Shown in pieces: positions 24,938 through 33,124 of a stretch of DNA of 64,000 nucleotides. The translations under genes were made by a program, and so were the position numbers. The number at the start of each line of letters is the position of its first letter. Positions within the stretch are counted from its first letter, which is position 1. This DNA comes from Streptomyces cirratus. Its GTDB lineage: Bacteria > Actinomycetota > Actinomycetes > Streptomycetales > Streptomycetaceae. The notes beneath the pieces are model-generated. The model made no database searches, was not told where the DNA came from, and saw only the letters and a program-made list of their open reading frames with translations. The stretch covers positions 1-64,000 of the forward strand of contig NZ_BMVP01000008.1 of assembly GCF_014650775.1 (NCBI RefSeq), in the 5' to 3' direction.

Positions 24938-26512
24938 CTATTCCACTGCGCGCGGGATGTTGCCGCGCACCCGTCCGCCGCGTGCCCGGTCCCGGAAGTG
25001 GCCGTAGGCCATGAACGCGAAGAGGACCGCCAGGAGTACCGCCGAGGAGCCGGCCGTGCCCAGGTCGAGGCCTCCCTTGGCGGTGGGCTTGGTGAGGAAG
25101 TCGCCCGCGGTGGCGCCCAGGGGGCGGGTGAGGACGAAAGCGATCCAGAAGAGCACGACGTTGGGGACGAAAGGCACGCGGATGAGGGCGACGAGGATGA
25201 GCAGAATGCCGGTGATGAGCAGGGCACTGCCCGCGTAGCCGAGTCCGGAGCTGTCGGAGAGGAAGTCTCCCATCGAGGTGCCCAGGGTGTTCGAGACGAG
25301 GATCGCCGACCAGAACAGCGCCTCGCCGCGGAAGGTCACGATGTCTCGGATCACGAAGGTCTGGCCGGTGAACTTCCAGGCGACGAAGATCGCGATGAGC
25401 AGTGAGATGAGGATGGCCGCGCCGACCGGATAGCCGAGCCCCAGGCCCTGTGGGCCCCAGCCCAGTGCGGTGGTGCCCTTGCCCAGGTACTTGGAGCTGG
25501 CATCACGGTTCATGAAGTCCGACACGGTGGTGCCGACCATGCTCGTGGAAACGATGACGGGCCAGTAGAAGAACGGGTTGTACCGCTTGGAGCGCAGCTG
25601 CACCAGCAGGGTCACCACGAACATGAGGAACAGGGCGATCGTGGTGAGGAAGTAGCCGAGGCGCAGGGTCTGCGCGAACAGGTCTCCCGCGGTCTCGCCC
25701 AGCGTGGTGGCGGCAATCTTCATGATCCAGAAGGCGAGGGTGACCTCTGGCAGCTTCCGCACCACGTACTGGGCGGTGCTCGCTCCGTCTGCTTCGGGCA
25801 GGCTGAGCAGGGGATCGCTCGGCGCCGCCCCGGCCGGGGGCGGGGGACGAGGCGAGAGGTGCAGGCGACCCTCGTGCATCGCCCACCGCTTGCGCAGTCG
25901 TCCGGCGACAGCCGGGTCACGCGTGGTGACCACGAGGGCGGCTCCCGCCTCATCCGCAGCTGCGAAGAGCACGTCGATGACCCGTCGGCCGGTGGCGTGG
26001 TCCAGGTCGCTCGTGGGTTCGTCCGCCAGGATCAGGCGGGGGCAGGTGGCCAGCGTGCGGGCAATGGCCACGTGCTTGGCCTGTCCGCCGGAGAGTTCGG
26101 CGGGCATTTTGTGAGCGAGTTCGGCGGCTGCCACCACGGCGAGGCAGTGCAGGGCCCTGAGGTGCGCCTGTTCCTTGGGAACACCGGCCAAAACGAGGGG
26201 CAGCGCGGCGTTCTCCGCCACGTTCAGCGCCGGCACGAGGGCGGGTCCGTGGAGTACGACTCCGACCCGTCCGCGTGCGGGTACCCGGGGCAGCCCCGGC
26301 CAGGTGATCTCTCCGGCCGTGGGTGGCACGACGTCTGCCATGAGGTGCAGCAGGGTGGACTTTCCGGAGCCCGCAGGGCCCGTGATGGCTATCCGGTCGC
26401 CGGCGTGGACCTGGCACGTCGCGCTGTTCACGGCGGCCACCGCCGTCGGTCCGTTGCCGTAGGTGCGGGCGGCATCCTGGCATCGCACGAGCAGGGTGCC
26501 GGCGGCGGTCAC
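24938..26512 (-). CDS. fusion of a degenerate ABC ATPase domain to a COG4705-type membrane domain
   Basis: A 524-aa two-domain protein. Residues 1-230 are an ABC nucleotide-binding domain of the MacB/LolD type with Walker A GPAGSGKST, signature LSGGQAKHVAIAR and Walker B RLILADEP. The Q-loop Gln is replaced by His (VVLHGPALVP, where relatives have VVFQGP), and the H-switch His by Arg (VVTTRDPAVA). Residues 255-510 form a polytopic membrane domain of about eight helices with PEVTLAFWIMKIAATTLGET at its start and repeats of the form LGTSMGDFLSD and PLGATAGDFL, the pattern of the uncharacterised COG4705 family. The start GTG overlaps the stop of a 45-codon ORF. A second COG4705 protein is encoded upstream on the same strand. 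Confidence 0.88.
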   Translation of the reverse strand: MTAAGTLLVRCQDAARTYGNGPTAVAAVNSATCQVHAGDRIAITGPAGSGKSTLLHLMADVVPPTAGEITWPGLPRVPARGRVGVVLHGPALVPALNVAENAALPLVLAGVPKEQAHLRALHCLAVVAAAELAHKMPAELSGGQAKHVAIARTLATCPRLILADEPTSDLDHATGRRVIDVLFAAADEAGAALVVTTRDPAVAGRLRKRWAMHEGRLHLSPRPPPPAGAAPSDPLLSLPEADGASTAQYVVRKLPEVTLAFWIMKIAATTLGETAGDLFAQTLRLGYFLTTIALFLMFVVTLLVQLRSKRYNPFFYWPVIVSTSMVGTTVSDFMNRDASSKYLGKGTTALGWGPQGLGLGYPVGAAILISLLIAIFVAWKFTGQTFVIRDIVTFRGEALFWSAILVSNTLGTSMGDFLSDSSGLGYAGSALLITGILLILVALIRVPFVPNVVLFWIAFVLTRPLGATAGDFLTKPTAKGGLDLGTAGSSAVLLAVLFAFMAYGHFRDRARGGRVRGNIPRAVE

Positions 26513-26646
26513 GGCAGTGCCCCTCGGCGGCCCTGCCGGTCGACCCGACAGGCGGCCCCGATGACTCCACGGGTGTCGAACGGAAGGGTGGCCCAGCCCT
26601 CGGTGGCGGGCGCGGGAGCCGAAACGGTCGTACGTCGCATGATCAT
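26509..26646 (-). CDS. 45-aa ORF translationally coupled to the ABC-COG4705 fusion
   Basis: A short frame MIMRRTTVSAPAPATEGW, then TLPFDTRGVIGAACRVDR, ending RRGALP. GGAAGG lies 4 nt before the first ATG and 10 nt before the second. Its TGA overlaps the GTG of the next gene in the sequence GTGA, a standard coupling arrangement. There is no hydrophobic helix. It may be a genuine small protein or a leader whose translation opens the downstream start. I recognise no family. Confidence 0.5.
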   Translation of the reverse strand: MIMRRTTVSAPAPATEGWATLPFDTRGVIGAACRVDRQGRRGALP

Positions 26647-26879
26647 GGCGCCTTCCAGGAGACGAAGCGGAACCGCAGGTCTCCTCTGATGCTAGGCAGC
26701 GGCTGGTTAGCGCCCGGCCCGCTCAGGGTGAGACGACGGTAAAGCCTCAGCTCACGCATTCGGCTCGCCACCGGAAAACCTGGCCCCGTGCCTGCCGGCG
26801 GTCCCGGCAGGCGCCTCGCGCCGGTTGGCTGCCCCGACACATGGGTGTACGCCGGGGCGGTCCGTCACCCGTCGGCTGA

Positions 26880-28187
26880 TCAGCCGAGCGAGGTGAGGAG
26901 CGTGTTGAGTGCGTTGACCTCGGTGGCCTTGTCGGGGTGCGGGGCGCGCAGTGCCTTGAGAACCTGGTCGATCTCCCCGTCGAGGAAGCTCCACGCCTTC
27001 TCGCTCTTGGGCTCAAGGGTGGACTGGTCGTCGTCCCACGCGGTCTCCAGGTCGGCAACGCGGCTGGTCGCGGCTCGCTGATCGCCCGAGTTGACCTTCG
27101 CCAGCGTGTCGGCCGCAATGGTGCGGAATTTTGCGATCTCGGCCGGAGGGAACGGCGACGTCGCCTCCTGTGGGGCGATGTGGCCGGCCACCGGCGCGGG
27201 CGACTCCTCTTCTGCGCCCGCAGCGGCGTGTGGCTGGTGGTTCGCCCAGACGAGAAGCGCTGTGGCTGCGACCGCCACGGCCGCGTAGTAGGCGAGCATG
27301 ACCCGCTCACGTGCCGGGTTCAGTGCCCGCGCGGTACTGGCCGGCTCCTGAGCCTCGATGACATCACTGCGGCTGCGCGTGAGGTACACGACCGTTGCGA
27401 GGATGGCGAGCAGGAAGATCACGCTCGTCAGGGCGGTGCCGAGGCCCAAGCCTCCGTCGCCGCTGGGTGACCCGAGCCAGTCGCCGAGGTTGGCGCCGAG
27501 CGGGCGGGTCAGGATGTAGGCCAGCCAGAAGGAGAGCACGGCGTTGGCGCCGAGGCGCCAGCCGACGAAGATCGCGACGATCAGTCCGAGCGGCAGGAGT
27601 ACGGAAACGCCCGCGGTCCAGCCGGTCAGCTCCAGGGTCCAGTCTCCGGTGGCGGTACCGAGGGCAAAAGTGACCAGGACCGCGAGCCAGTAGAAGAGCT
27701 CACGGGGCCGGGTCGTGATGCTGTGGACCGACAGGGTCCGCTCTCTCACGTACCAGACGCCGAAGACGACGGCGAGCACACCGGCGAACACACTGCTGCT
27801 CAGGGCAAGGGGCACTCCCTGGCTGTCGGTGAGGATGTCGGTGTAGAGGGTGCCGGTCACGCTCACCACCACGACGGTGAGCCAGTACACGAACGGGATG
27901 TAGCGCTCGGCGCTGAGTTGCCAGACCAGGACGGCTGCCAGAGCTCCGGTGAAGATCAAAGCGGTGCTGATCAGGCCGACACCGAGGTTCATGTTGATCC
28001 AGTCGGCGAAACTCTCGCCGACGGTGGTGCACAGGACCTTGATGATCCAGAACCAGACCGTCACCTCGGGAACCTTGTTCAGCATCTGCCTGGCAGGTGT
28101 CCGAACGCTCCCGCCGACTCGCAGCTGGTCTCCTGGATGGGCGCCTGCCCCTGGAGCCGTAGGGCTCTCAGACGTTTCGTTGGTCAT
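26880..28187 (-). CDS. COG4705-type membrane protein with C-terminal helical extracytoplasmic domain
   Basis: A 435-aa protein. After a 40-residue soluble head, LNKVPEVTVWFWIIKVLCTTVGES opens a domain of about eight membrane helices with ALGTATGDWTLE and TRPLGANLGDWLGSP repeats, as in the neighbouring fusion protein. A further helix (VMLAYYAAVAVAATALLVWA) is followed by about 130 residues rich in charged helices (SRVADLETAWDDDQSTL, SFLDGEIDQVLKALRAPHP). This looks like a small helical bundle outside the membrane. Function of the family is not established. I use ATG 28187; an ATG six codons earlier is possible. It lies 234 bp upstream of the ABC-fusion gene group, in the same direction. Confidence 0.85.
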   Translation of the reverse strand: MTNETSESPTAPGAGAHPGDQLRVGGSVRTPARQMLNKVPEVTVWFWIIKVLCTTVGESFADWINMNLGVGLISTALIFTGALAAVLVWQLSAERYIPFVYWLTVVVVSVTGTLYTDILTDSQGVPLALSSSVFAGVLAVVFGVWYVRERTLSVHSITTRPRELFYWLAVLVTFALGTATGDWTLELTGWTAGVSVLLPLGLIVAIFVGWRLGANAVLSFWLAYILTRPLGANLGDWLGSPSGDGGLGLGTALTSVIFLLAILATVVYLTRSRSDVIEAQEPASTARALNPARERVMLAYYAAVAVAATALLVWANHQPHAAAGAEEESPAPVAGHIAPQEATSPFPPAEIAKFRTIAADTLAKVNSGDQRAATSRVADLETAWDDDQSTLEPKSEKAWSFLDGEIDQVLKALRAPHPDKATEVNALNTLLTSLG

Positions 28188-28392
28188 GCGGCCCGACTGT
28201 GCCATCGGCGACCTGAACGCATCCTGACTGTCTCACCGCGCATGACGGCAGCGATGCACCGGGCCGGGTGCCTGAGCCCGCCGAGATGGGGATGAGCCGC
28301 TGGTGAGAACTTCCAGGTTCAGCGGCAACCTTTTCGTACGCGGCGGCAACTGAGGGGGGAACAGTGCACTCAACCCCTAGGAGCGACCACGC

Positions 28393-28596
28393 ATGTCCCC
28401 CGCTTCCCCCCACCGCCGCACCGCCGGTCGTCGTAGGCTCGCCCTGTTCGCCGAGTACGCCAAGGCTCAAACCGGCCCCGGCTCCGGCACCGGTGGGGGA
28501 CCGAACCGCAACTCGCCGCGAGCGGCCGGGGCGGCGACCACCCGTACCGTCCGCTCCTACCTGGCCGGCACCGACGGCTGGAACGCGACGCGCTGA
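28393..28596 (+). CDS. small basic ORF upstream of sigma factor
   Basis: A 67-codon frame beginning MSPASPHRRTAGRRRLALFAEYAKAQ in pieces, ending TVRSYLAGTDGWNATR. AGGAG lies 9 nt before the ATG. The stop overlaps an in-frame ATG of the sigma factor's longer reading frame in TGATG, so the two could be coupled. The sequence is Arg/Gly/Pro rich with no recognised domain. It may be a leader peptide. Confidence 0.4.
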   Translation: MSPASPHRRTAGRRRLALFAEYAKAQTGPGSGTGGGPNRNSPRAAGAATTRTVRSYLAGTDGWNATR

Positions 28597-28721
28597 TGGG
28601 CACGACCACGCAGAACCGCCCCCGGCAGGCCCAGACCGCCGAACGACCACCGAACGGGCTGCTTCACTCCCGCACCCGCCCGGGAACGCCCCACATCGCA
28701 CCGAGAGGCCGCACCGAGGCC

Positions 28722-29249
28722 ATGACCACCGATGAGGCGTCCGATGACTTCCACGACTTCTTCGAACGCCATCACGCCGAACTCTCCCGCCTCGCCTACA
28801 TGCTGACCGGCGAGGCGGACGCCGCCGACGACCTCGCCGCCGACGCGATGGTCGCGCTCTGGCACCGCTGGGACCGGGTCCGGGGCGCCGACTCCCCGGC
28901 CGCCTACGCCCGCGGGGTCGTGGCCAACCTCGCCCGGAGCCGGATCCGGAGCACGGTGCGCGAGAGACGGCGCGTACTGCTGTTCTGGTCGCACCGCCCG
29001 GACCGCACCGACGGGCCGGACGTGGCCGCCGTCATGGACGTACGCGCCGCACTGGACCGGCTGCCGTTCCGCAAGCGCGCTTGCGTCGTCCTGCGCTACG
29101 CGTTCGACCTCTCGGAAAAGGACACCGCGCACGTGCTCGGCATATCAGTGGGTACCGTGAAGAGCCAGACCTCCAAGGGGACGGCGGAACTACAGCGGCT
29201 GCTCGGTGCCGGGGCCGCAGGCGAACTGGTGGGGAGCAGGAACCGATGA
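28722..29249 (+). CDS. SigE-family (TIGR02983-type) RNA polymerase sigma factor
   Basis: A 175-aa ECF-like sigma factor. Region 2 reads FFERHHAELSRLAYMLTGEA and DDLAADAMVALWHRWDRV, with RGVVANLARSRIRSTVRE beyond. Region 4 reads LPFRKRACVVLRYAFDLSEKDTA and VLGISVGTVKSQTSKGTAEL. This is the actinobacterial SigE-family layout. The conserved part starts at ATG 28722; the frame is open to an ATG at 28596 that overlaps the upstream small ORF, so a 42-residue extension cannot be excluded. The stop overlaps the next gene by ATGA. A close paralogue lies 4 kb away on the other strand. Confidence 0.92.
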   Translation: MTTDEASDDFHDFFERHHAELSRLAYMLTGEADAADDLAADAMVALWHRWDRVRGADSPAAYARGVVANLARSRIRSTVRERRRVLLFWSHRPDRTDGPDVAAVMDVRAALDRLPFRKRACVVLRYAFDLSEKDTAHVLGISVGTVKSQTSKGTAELQRLLGAGAAGELVGSRNR

Positions 29250-30088
29250 CGGACGAACTTCGACACCTGCTGCGCGAGAGCGCCGAAGCCCACCGGCCCG
29301 ACCGGGCCAGCATGCTCGCCCGGGTGGAGCGCGGCACGGCCCGTCCGCAGCCGCTCGGCCGCCCACCCCACCGCGAGCGGGGCGGGGCCCTGTCCTGGCC
29401 GAAGGTCGTCCTCGCGACCCTGGCCACCACCGGCGCCCTGGCAGTGGGCGGCTTCGCGGTGGTCGCCGTCGTCCGCGCCCCCGACCCGCCGCAGACCACG
29501 ATCGCCACCGACGCCGGCACCCCCACCCCCGCGCCGCCCTCCCCGGCCGGGACGCCTTCCGCCGCGGCGCCGTCCGCCCCTGCCGCGCCCGAGTCCAGCC
29601 GGACCCCCGCAGGGCCCACCACCGGCGGCCCGTCCGCCTCCGGCTCCGCGTCGAGCGGCCCGCGCCCGACACCACCCGCAGACGGCGCCCGCACCTCGGA
29701 CGGTCCGCTGTGGGCCGACGGCTCCGTCGACCCCCACAGCAACGCCTACTGGGCGCAGAGCAATGTCACCCTCAAGACGCGCAGCCCGCTCTCGGCGCTC
29801 ACGGTCGAACTGAGGATCGCCCTGGGAGGCGGGGTCAAGACCACCGGCAGCTGGCTGACGCGCCCCGCCGCAGACTTCGACGTCTCCGTCCGCGAGGAGG
29901 GCCGCTTCCTCGTCTACCGGTGGACCCTCAAGCCCGGGAAGACGGTTCCGGCCGGCCAGCACGTCTTCGCCGGTCAGTACAACCACGCCACCGGCGGACG
30001 CGACGCCAAGGACGACGGTTACCGCGCCGAGGCCGTCACCCCGGCCGGAAAGGCCGCGGTATGGGGTGATTTCGCGCGTACCGGCTGA
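29246..30088 (+). CDS. anti-sigma-like membrane protein with extracytoplasmic sensor-like domain
   Basis: A 280-aa single-pass membrane protein. Residues 1-50 are a short cytoplasmic helix pair (ELRHLLRESAEAHRPDRASMLARVERG in pieces), the right size to hold a sigma factor. Residues 52-76 are one transmembrane helix. Residues 80-150 are a Pro/Ala/Ser/Thr linker. Residues 150-280 form a beta-rich domain (NAYWAQSNVTLKTRSPLSAL, SVREEGRFLVYRWTLKPGK). It overlaps the sigma gene by 4 bp, so the two are coupled. No HxxxCxxC zinc motif is present. The domain order resembles clostridial RsgI proteins that sense polysaccharides, but that is analogy. The next complete gene encodes a pectate lyase. Confidence 0.8.
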   Translation: MTDELRHLLRESAEAHRPDRASMLARVERGTARPQPLGRPPHRERGGALSWPKVVLATLATTGALAVGGFAVVAVVRAPDPPQTTIATDAGTPTPAPPSPAGTPSAAAPSAPAAPESSRTPAGPTTGGPSASGSASSGPRPTPPADGARTSDGPLWADGSVDPHSNAYWAQSNVTLKTRSPLSALTVELRIALGGGVKTTGSWLTRPAADFDVSVREEGRFLVYRWTLKPGKTVPAGQHVFAGQYNHATGGRDAKDDGYRAEAVTPAGKAAVWGDFARTG

Positions 30089-30221
30089 ATGGTCCTGCAT
30101 GGACGAGCCGGATGCACGAACCGGCGGCCGGATCCGAAGCCTGCGGTCGTCGGCGACCTTTTCGCTTCCCGCGGTCACTGGTGAATGCACCATCGGCTCG
30201 ATCTTCCGAAACGGACGGGCC

Positions 30222-30530
30222 ATGACGACACCGAGGCAGGCTGCTCGGCAGCGCAGGCACAGACGCAGGATCATGCTGGGCGCCACACCGGCGCTCACCG
30301 CGGCGGGGGCTCTCGCCTACCTGGTCATGGCCGTGCCCCAGGACCGCAAGGCGTTCGCCAAGCTCGCCGATCCGGGCGTCGGCCGGACTACTTCATTTCC
30401 ACGGACGGCGGCGGGTGCGGCGGCGCGATCGCGCCCAGTGACACCCGAGCATCAGGTGGAGGCTCCTGCGAAGGTGGCCCAGGTTGGCGGTGGCGGCAAC
30501 CTCGCGCCCGGCGGCGGCAACTGAAGCACT
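30222..30530 (+). pseudogene. frameshifted N-terminal part of a secreted polysaccharide-active protein
   Basis: The frame begins MTTPRQAARQRRHRRRIM with a signal-anchor (GATPALTAAGALAYLVMAVP) and DRKAFAKLADPGVG. The expected continuation DYFISTDGGG is present in the next frame, so one base is missing near 30387. Both frames then run into Gly/Ala-rich sequence and stop before any catalytic domain. N-termini of this type precede parallel beta-helix pectate lyases in streptomycetes as far as I recall. It is therefore a decayed relative of the intact lyase immediately downstream. Confidence 0.55.
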
Positions 30531-30562
30531 GACAGTCCGCCTCACCGAAGGATTGACATCAC

Positions 30563-31930
30563 GTGTCTGCTTCATCGCACCGCCGCTCGCCCGCCCGCAA
30601 ACGTCTGGCCCTGATCGGCGCCGCCTCCCTCGTGGCTGCCGGTCTCGCGGCCGTGCCGCTGACCATGAGCGCGGGCGCCGCCACCGTCGACCTCGCGCAC
30701 GCGGTGCTGCCCGCCGACGACGGCTGGGCCGCCAGTGGCTCGGGCACCACCGGCGGCCACGCCGCAGACGCGGCGCACACCTCCACCGTCTCGACCCGCG
30801 CCGAGCTGGCGAAGGCCCTCAAGGCCGGCCCCGAGGGAGCGCCGAGGATCATCCAGGTCAAGGGCGCGATCAACATGAACACCGACGACTCCGGCAAGCC
30901 CCTCACCTGCGCCGACTACGCAGCCGGCACGGGCTACTCGCTGAACTCGTACCTGAAGGCCTACGACCCGGCCGCCTGGGGCCGCTCCAAGCTGCCCTCC
31001 GGCGCACAGGAATCGGCGCGTGCCGCCGCGCAAGCCCGGCAGGCCGGACGAGTCGTCCTGAGCGTTCCCTCCAAAACCACGATCGTCGGCGTGCCCGGCT
31101 CCGGCGCGACGATCGTCGGCGGCAGCCTCCAGGTGAGCAACGCGGACGACGTCATCATCCGTAACCTCGTCTTCAGCGACACCCGTGACTGCTTTCCCCA
31201 GTGGGATCCGACAGACGGTTCCACGGGGAACTGGAACTCCCAGTACGACGCGGTGTCAGTGCGCCGCTCCACCCACGTCTGGGCCGACCACAACACCTTC
31301 GGCGACGGCCCGCACTACGACAGCTCGAACCCCTCCTACTTCGGCCGGGAGTACCAGGTCCACGACGGCGCCCTGGACATCACCAACGCCTCCGACCTCG
31401 TGACCGTCGAGTACAACAGGTTCACCAATCACGACAAGACCATGCTCATCGGCAGCAGCGACAAGGACACCAAGCTGCGGGTGACGCTCCATCACAATCT
31501 GTTCCAGGGAATCGTCCAGCGTGCCCCGCTCGCCCGGGTCGGGCAGATCCACCTGTACGACAACTACTACGAAACGGCGACGCTCAACGGCTACGCCCAC
31601 AGTTACAGCATCAACTCGCGGGCCAAAGCGCAGGTAGTCGCCCAGAACAACTACTGGGTCCTTTCCGACGGGCGGAAGGCCTCGCAACTGCTCAGTGGGG
31701 ACGGCACCGGCGCGGTGGCGGGCAGCGGCAACCTGGTCAACGGCACAGTGACCGACCTCGTCGGCGCGTACAACGCCGAGCACTCCGGCAAGAAGATCGC
31801 AACGGCCGTGAACTGGACGCCGAAGCTGACCGCGGGCCTGGAGCCGGCGAACGGTCTGCCCGCCAAGCTCACCAAGTCCACGGGCGCGGGCGTACTGACC
31901 GTGGCGGGCGCAACCACCGCCGGCCGATAG
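30563..31930 (+). CDS. secreted pectate lyase, polysaccharide lyase family 1
   Basis: A 455-aa exported enzyme cleaving polygalacturonate by beta-elimination. Residues 1-39 form a signal peptide (basic head, LIGAASLVAAGLAAVPL, AGA). The parallel beta-helix domain contains IIRNLVFSDTRD, YDAVSVRRSTHVWADHNTF with the family WADH motif, and ALDITNASDLVTVEYNRF. The catalytic-arginine motif is VQRAPLARVG, followed by VHLYDNYYE-like strands. Calcium ligands are the Asp residues of the AVSV/WADH and ALDI strands. Start GTG 30563 has GAAGGA upstream. No carbohydrate-binding module is attached. It follows the sigma/anti-sigma pair, whose likely role is to control it. Confidence 0.95.
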   Translation: MSASSHRRSPARKRLALIGAASLVAAGLAAVPLTMSAGAATVDLAHAVLPADDGWAASGSGTTGGHAADAAHTSTVSTRAELAKALKAGPEGAPRIIQVKGAINMNTDDSGKPLTCADYAAGTGYSLNSYLKAYDPAAWGRSKLPSGAQESARAAAQARQAGRVVLSVPSKTTIVGVPGSGATIVGGSLQVSNADDVIIRNLVFSDTRDCFPQWDPTDGSTGNWNSQYDAVSVRRSTHVWADHNTFGDGPHYDSSNPSYFGREYQVHDGALDITNASDLVTVEYNRFTNHDKTMLIGSSDKDTKLRVTLHHNLFQGIVQRAPLARVGQIHLYDNYYETATLNGYAHSYSINSRAKAQVVAQNNYWVLSDGRKASQLLSGDGTGAVAGSGNLVNGTVTDLVGAYNAEHSGKKIATAVNWTPKLTAGLEPANGLPAKLTKSTGAGVLTVAGATTAGR

Positions 31931-31956
31931 CGGCATGGCGGCTGCCCGTATCCACC

Positions 31957-32213
31957 GTGCGGCGACGTGGCCGGCGGTCACGGCCGGCCGCCGTGCTGTC
32001 GATGATCTTCCTCGCAGGCTTACCGGCCGCGCTCAACGCCCGCGCCGCCCATGGCGGGACCGCGGGCGGCATCGTCTCGGCACGGTGTACACGCTCACCG
32101 GCGTCGCCTCCGGCCGGGCGCTGGACGTGCCGGGCGGGCAGGGTACCAACGGCGCCAGGGTGCAGGTAGCGGACTCCAGTGGCGGCGCCAACCAGCACCG
32201 GAACCTCGGGTAG
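31957..32213 (+). pseudogene. frameshifted secreted ricin-type beta-trefoil (CBM13) fragment
   Basis: One frame encodes a signal peptide, VRRRGRRSRPAAVLSMIF then LAGLPAALNARAAHGG. After one missing base near 32085, the next frame reads TVYTLTGVASGRALDVPGG, GTNGARVQVADSSGGANQH, which is the first repeat of a ricin B lectin domain (normally ending QWRL). A stop follows directly. The rest of the lectin and any catalytic domain are gone. It begins 26 bp after the pectate lyase gene. Confidence 0.6.
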
Positions 32214-32259
32214 ACCCGAGCCGCGCCGCAACGCGGTTGCCCCGCTGACCTAACGGGCT

Positions 32260-32472
32260 CGTTCGGGAAGGTGCGCGGTCCGCGCACCTTCCCGGAACGG
32301 ATCGACGGTCTGACTCGTTCCGGAGCGCACCGCGGCGGAGGGCAGTGCGCGGGGTGCCGAGTGGGCTCTGCGGGGGAGTGCGGTGGATGTGACGGGCCAA
32401 GACAAGACCCAGGGCCGTCGCCGCGAGGGTCCAGCCGGCAAGAGCGGTGAGTGCGGTGAGCCAAAGGGGCAT
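32260..32472 (-). CDS. possible small single-pass membrane protein
   Basis: The frame starts MPLWLTALTALAGWTLAAT and continues ALGLVLARHIHRTPPQ, one clear transmembrane helix with a basic cytoplasmic end. Beyond residue 60 the frame becomes Arg/Pro-rich and overlaps the lectin pseudogene on the other strand, so the true end is unclear; the coordinate given is a guess. A GGAC 7 nt upstream is the only ribosome-site candidate. It lies 120 bp downstream of the second sigma gene, where an anti-sigma protein might be expected, but it lacks a sensor domain. Confidence 0.3.
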
Positions 32473-32593
32473 GTGGACAGTCCGTTCGACCTGGGGTTGA
32501 TGTGGAGCGCTGGCGGGGCGTGGTCCGCGGGGGAGTGACGGTTGCCGGCGTCCGAGGCGGGGTGCCCGTTCACCGACTCCTCGTCCCTGCCAC

Positions 32594-33100
32594 CTATGTT
32601 CTGACCGCTCGCACGTCGAGTACGCGTTCCAGCTCGGCCATTCCCTTCGAGGTCTGGCTCTTCACCGTGCCGATCGAAATGCCCAGAGCCTGCGCGGTGT
32701 CCTTCTCGGACAGGTCGAGGGCGTGGCGCAGCACCACGCACGCCCGCTTGCGGAACGGCAGGCGGGCGAGCGCCGCGCGGACGTCCATCACGGCCGCTAC
32801 GTCGGGGCCCTCCACCTTCTGCGGACTGCGGGCCCAGAAGAGTGCGATCCGGCGCCGCTCGCGCACCGCACCGCGGATCCGCTCCCGGGCCATGTTGGCG
32901 ACCACCCCGCGGGCGTAGGCGAGCGGGTGATCGGAGGCGCGGAGCCGGTCCCAGCATTGCCACAGGGCGATCAGGGCGTCCGCGGCGAGGTCGTCGGCCG
33001 CGTCCGTCTCACCGGTCAGGAGGTGGGCGAGGCGCGAGAGTTCGGCGTAGTGGAGTTCGAAGAAGTCGTGGAACTCCGCGGACGTGTCATCGAGGAGCAT
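32594..33100 (-). CDS. second SigE-family sigma factor, paralogue of the one at 28.7 kb
   Basis: A 168-aa SigE-family sigma factor. Regions 2 and 4 are nearly the same as in the 28.7-kb paralogue: LPFRKRACVVLRHALDLSEKDTA and SVGTVKSQTSKG (here SIGTVKSQTSKG). Start ATG 33100 is followed by LLDDTSAEFHDFFELHYAEL; the frame stays open upstream only as run-through. No obvious anti-sigma gene follows. An 18-bp copy of the LacI-type operator found before the arabinose genes lies 24 bp upstream, so this sigma factor may be derepressed by the same sugar signal. Confidence 0.92.
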   Translation of the reverse strand: MLLDDTSAEFHDFFELHYAELSRLAHLLTGETDAADDLAADALIALWQCWDRLRASDHPLAYARGVVANMARERIRGAVRERRRIALFWARSPQKVEGPDVAAVMDVRAALARLPFRKRACVVLRHALDLSEKDTAQALGISIGTVKSQTSKGMAELERVLDVRAVRT

Positions 33101-33124
33101 CTTCCCCGGGCGCCCTCTCCCTGC

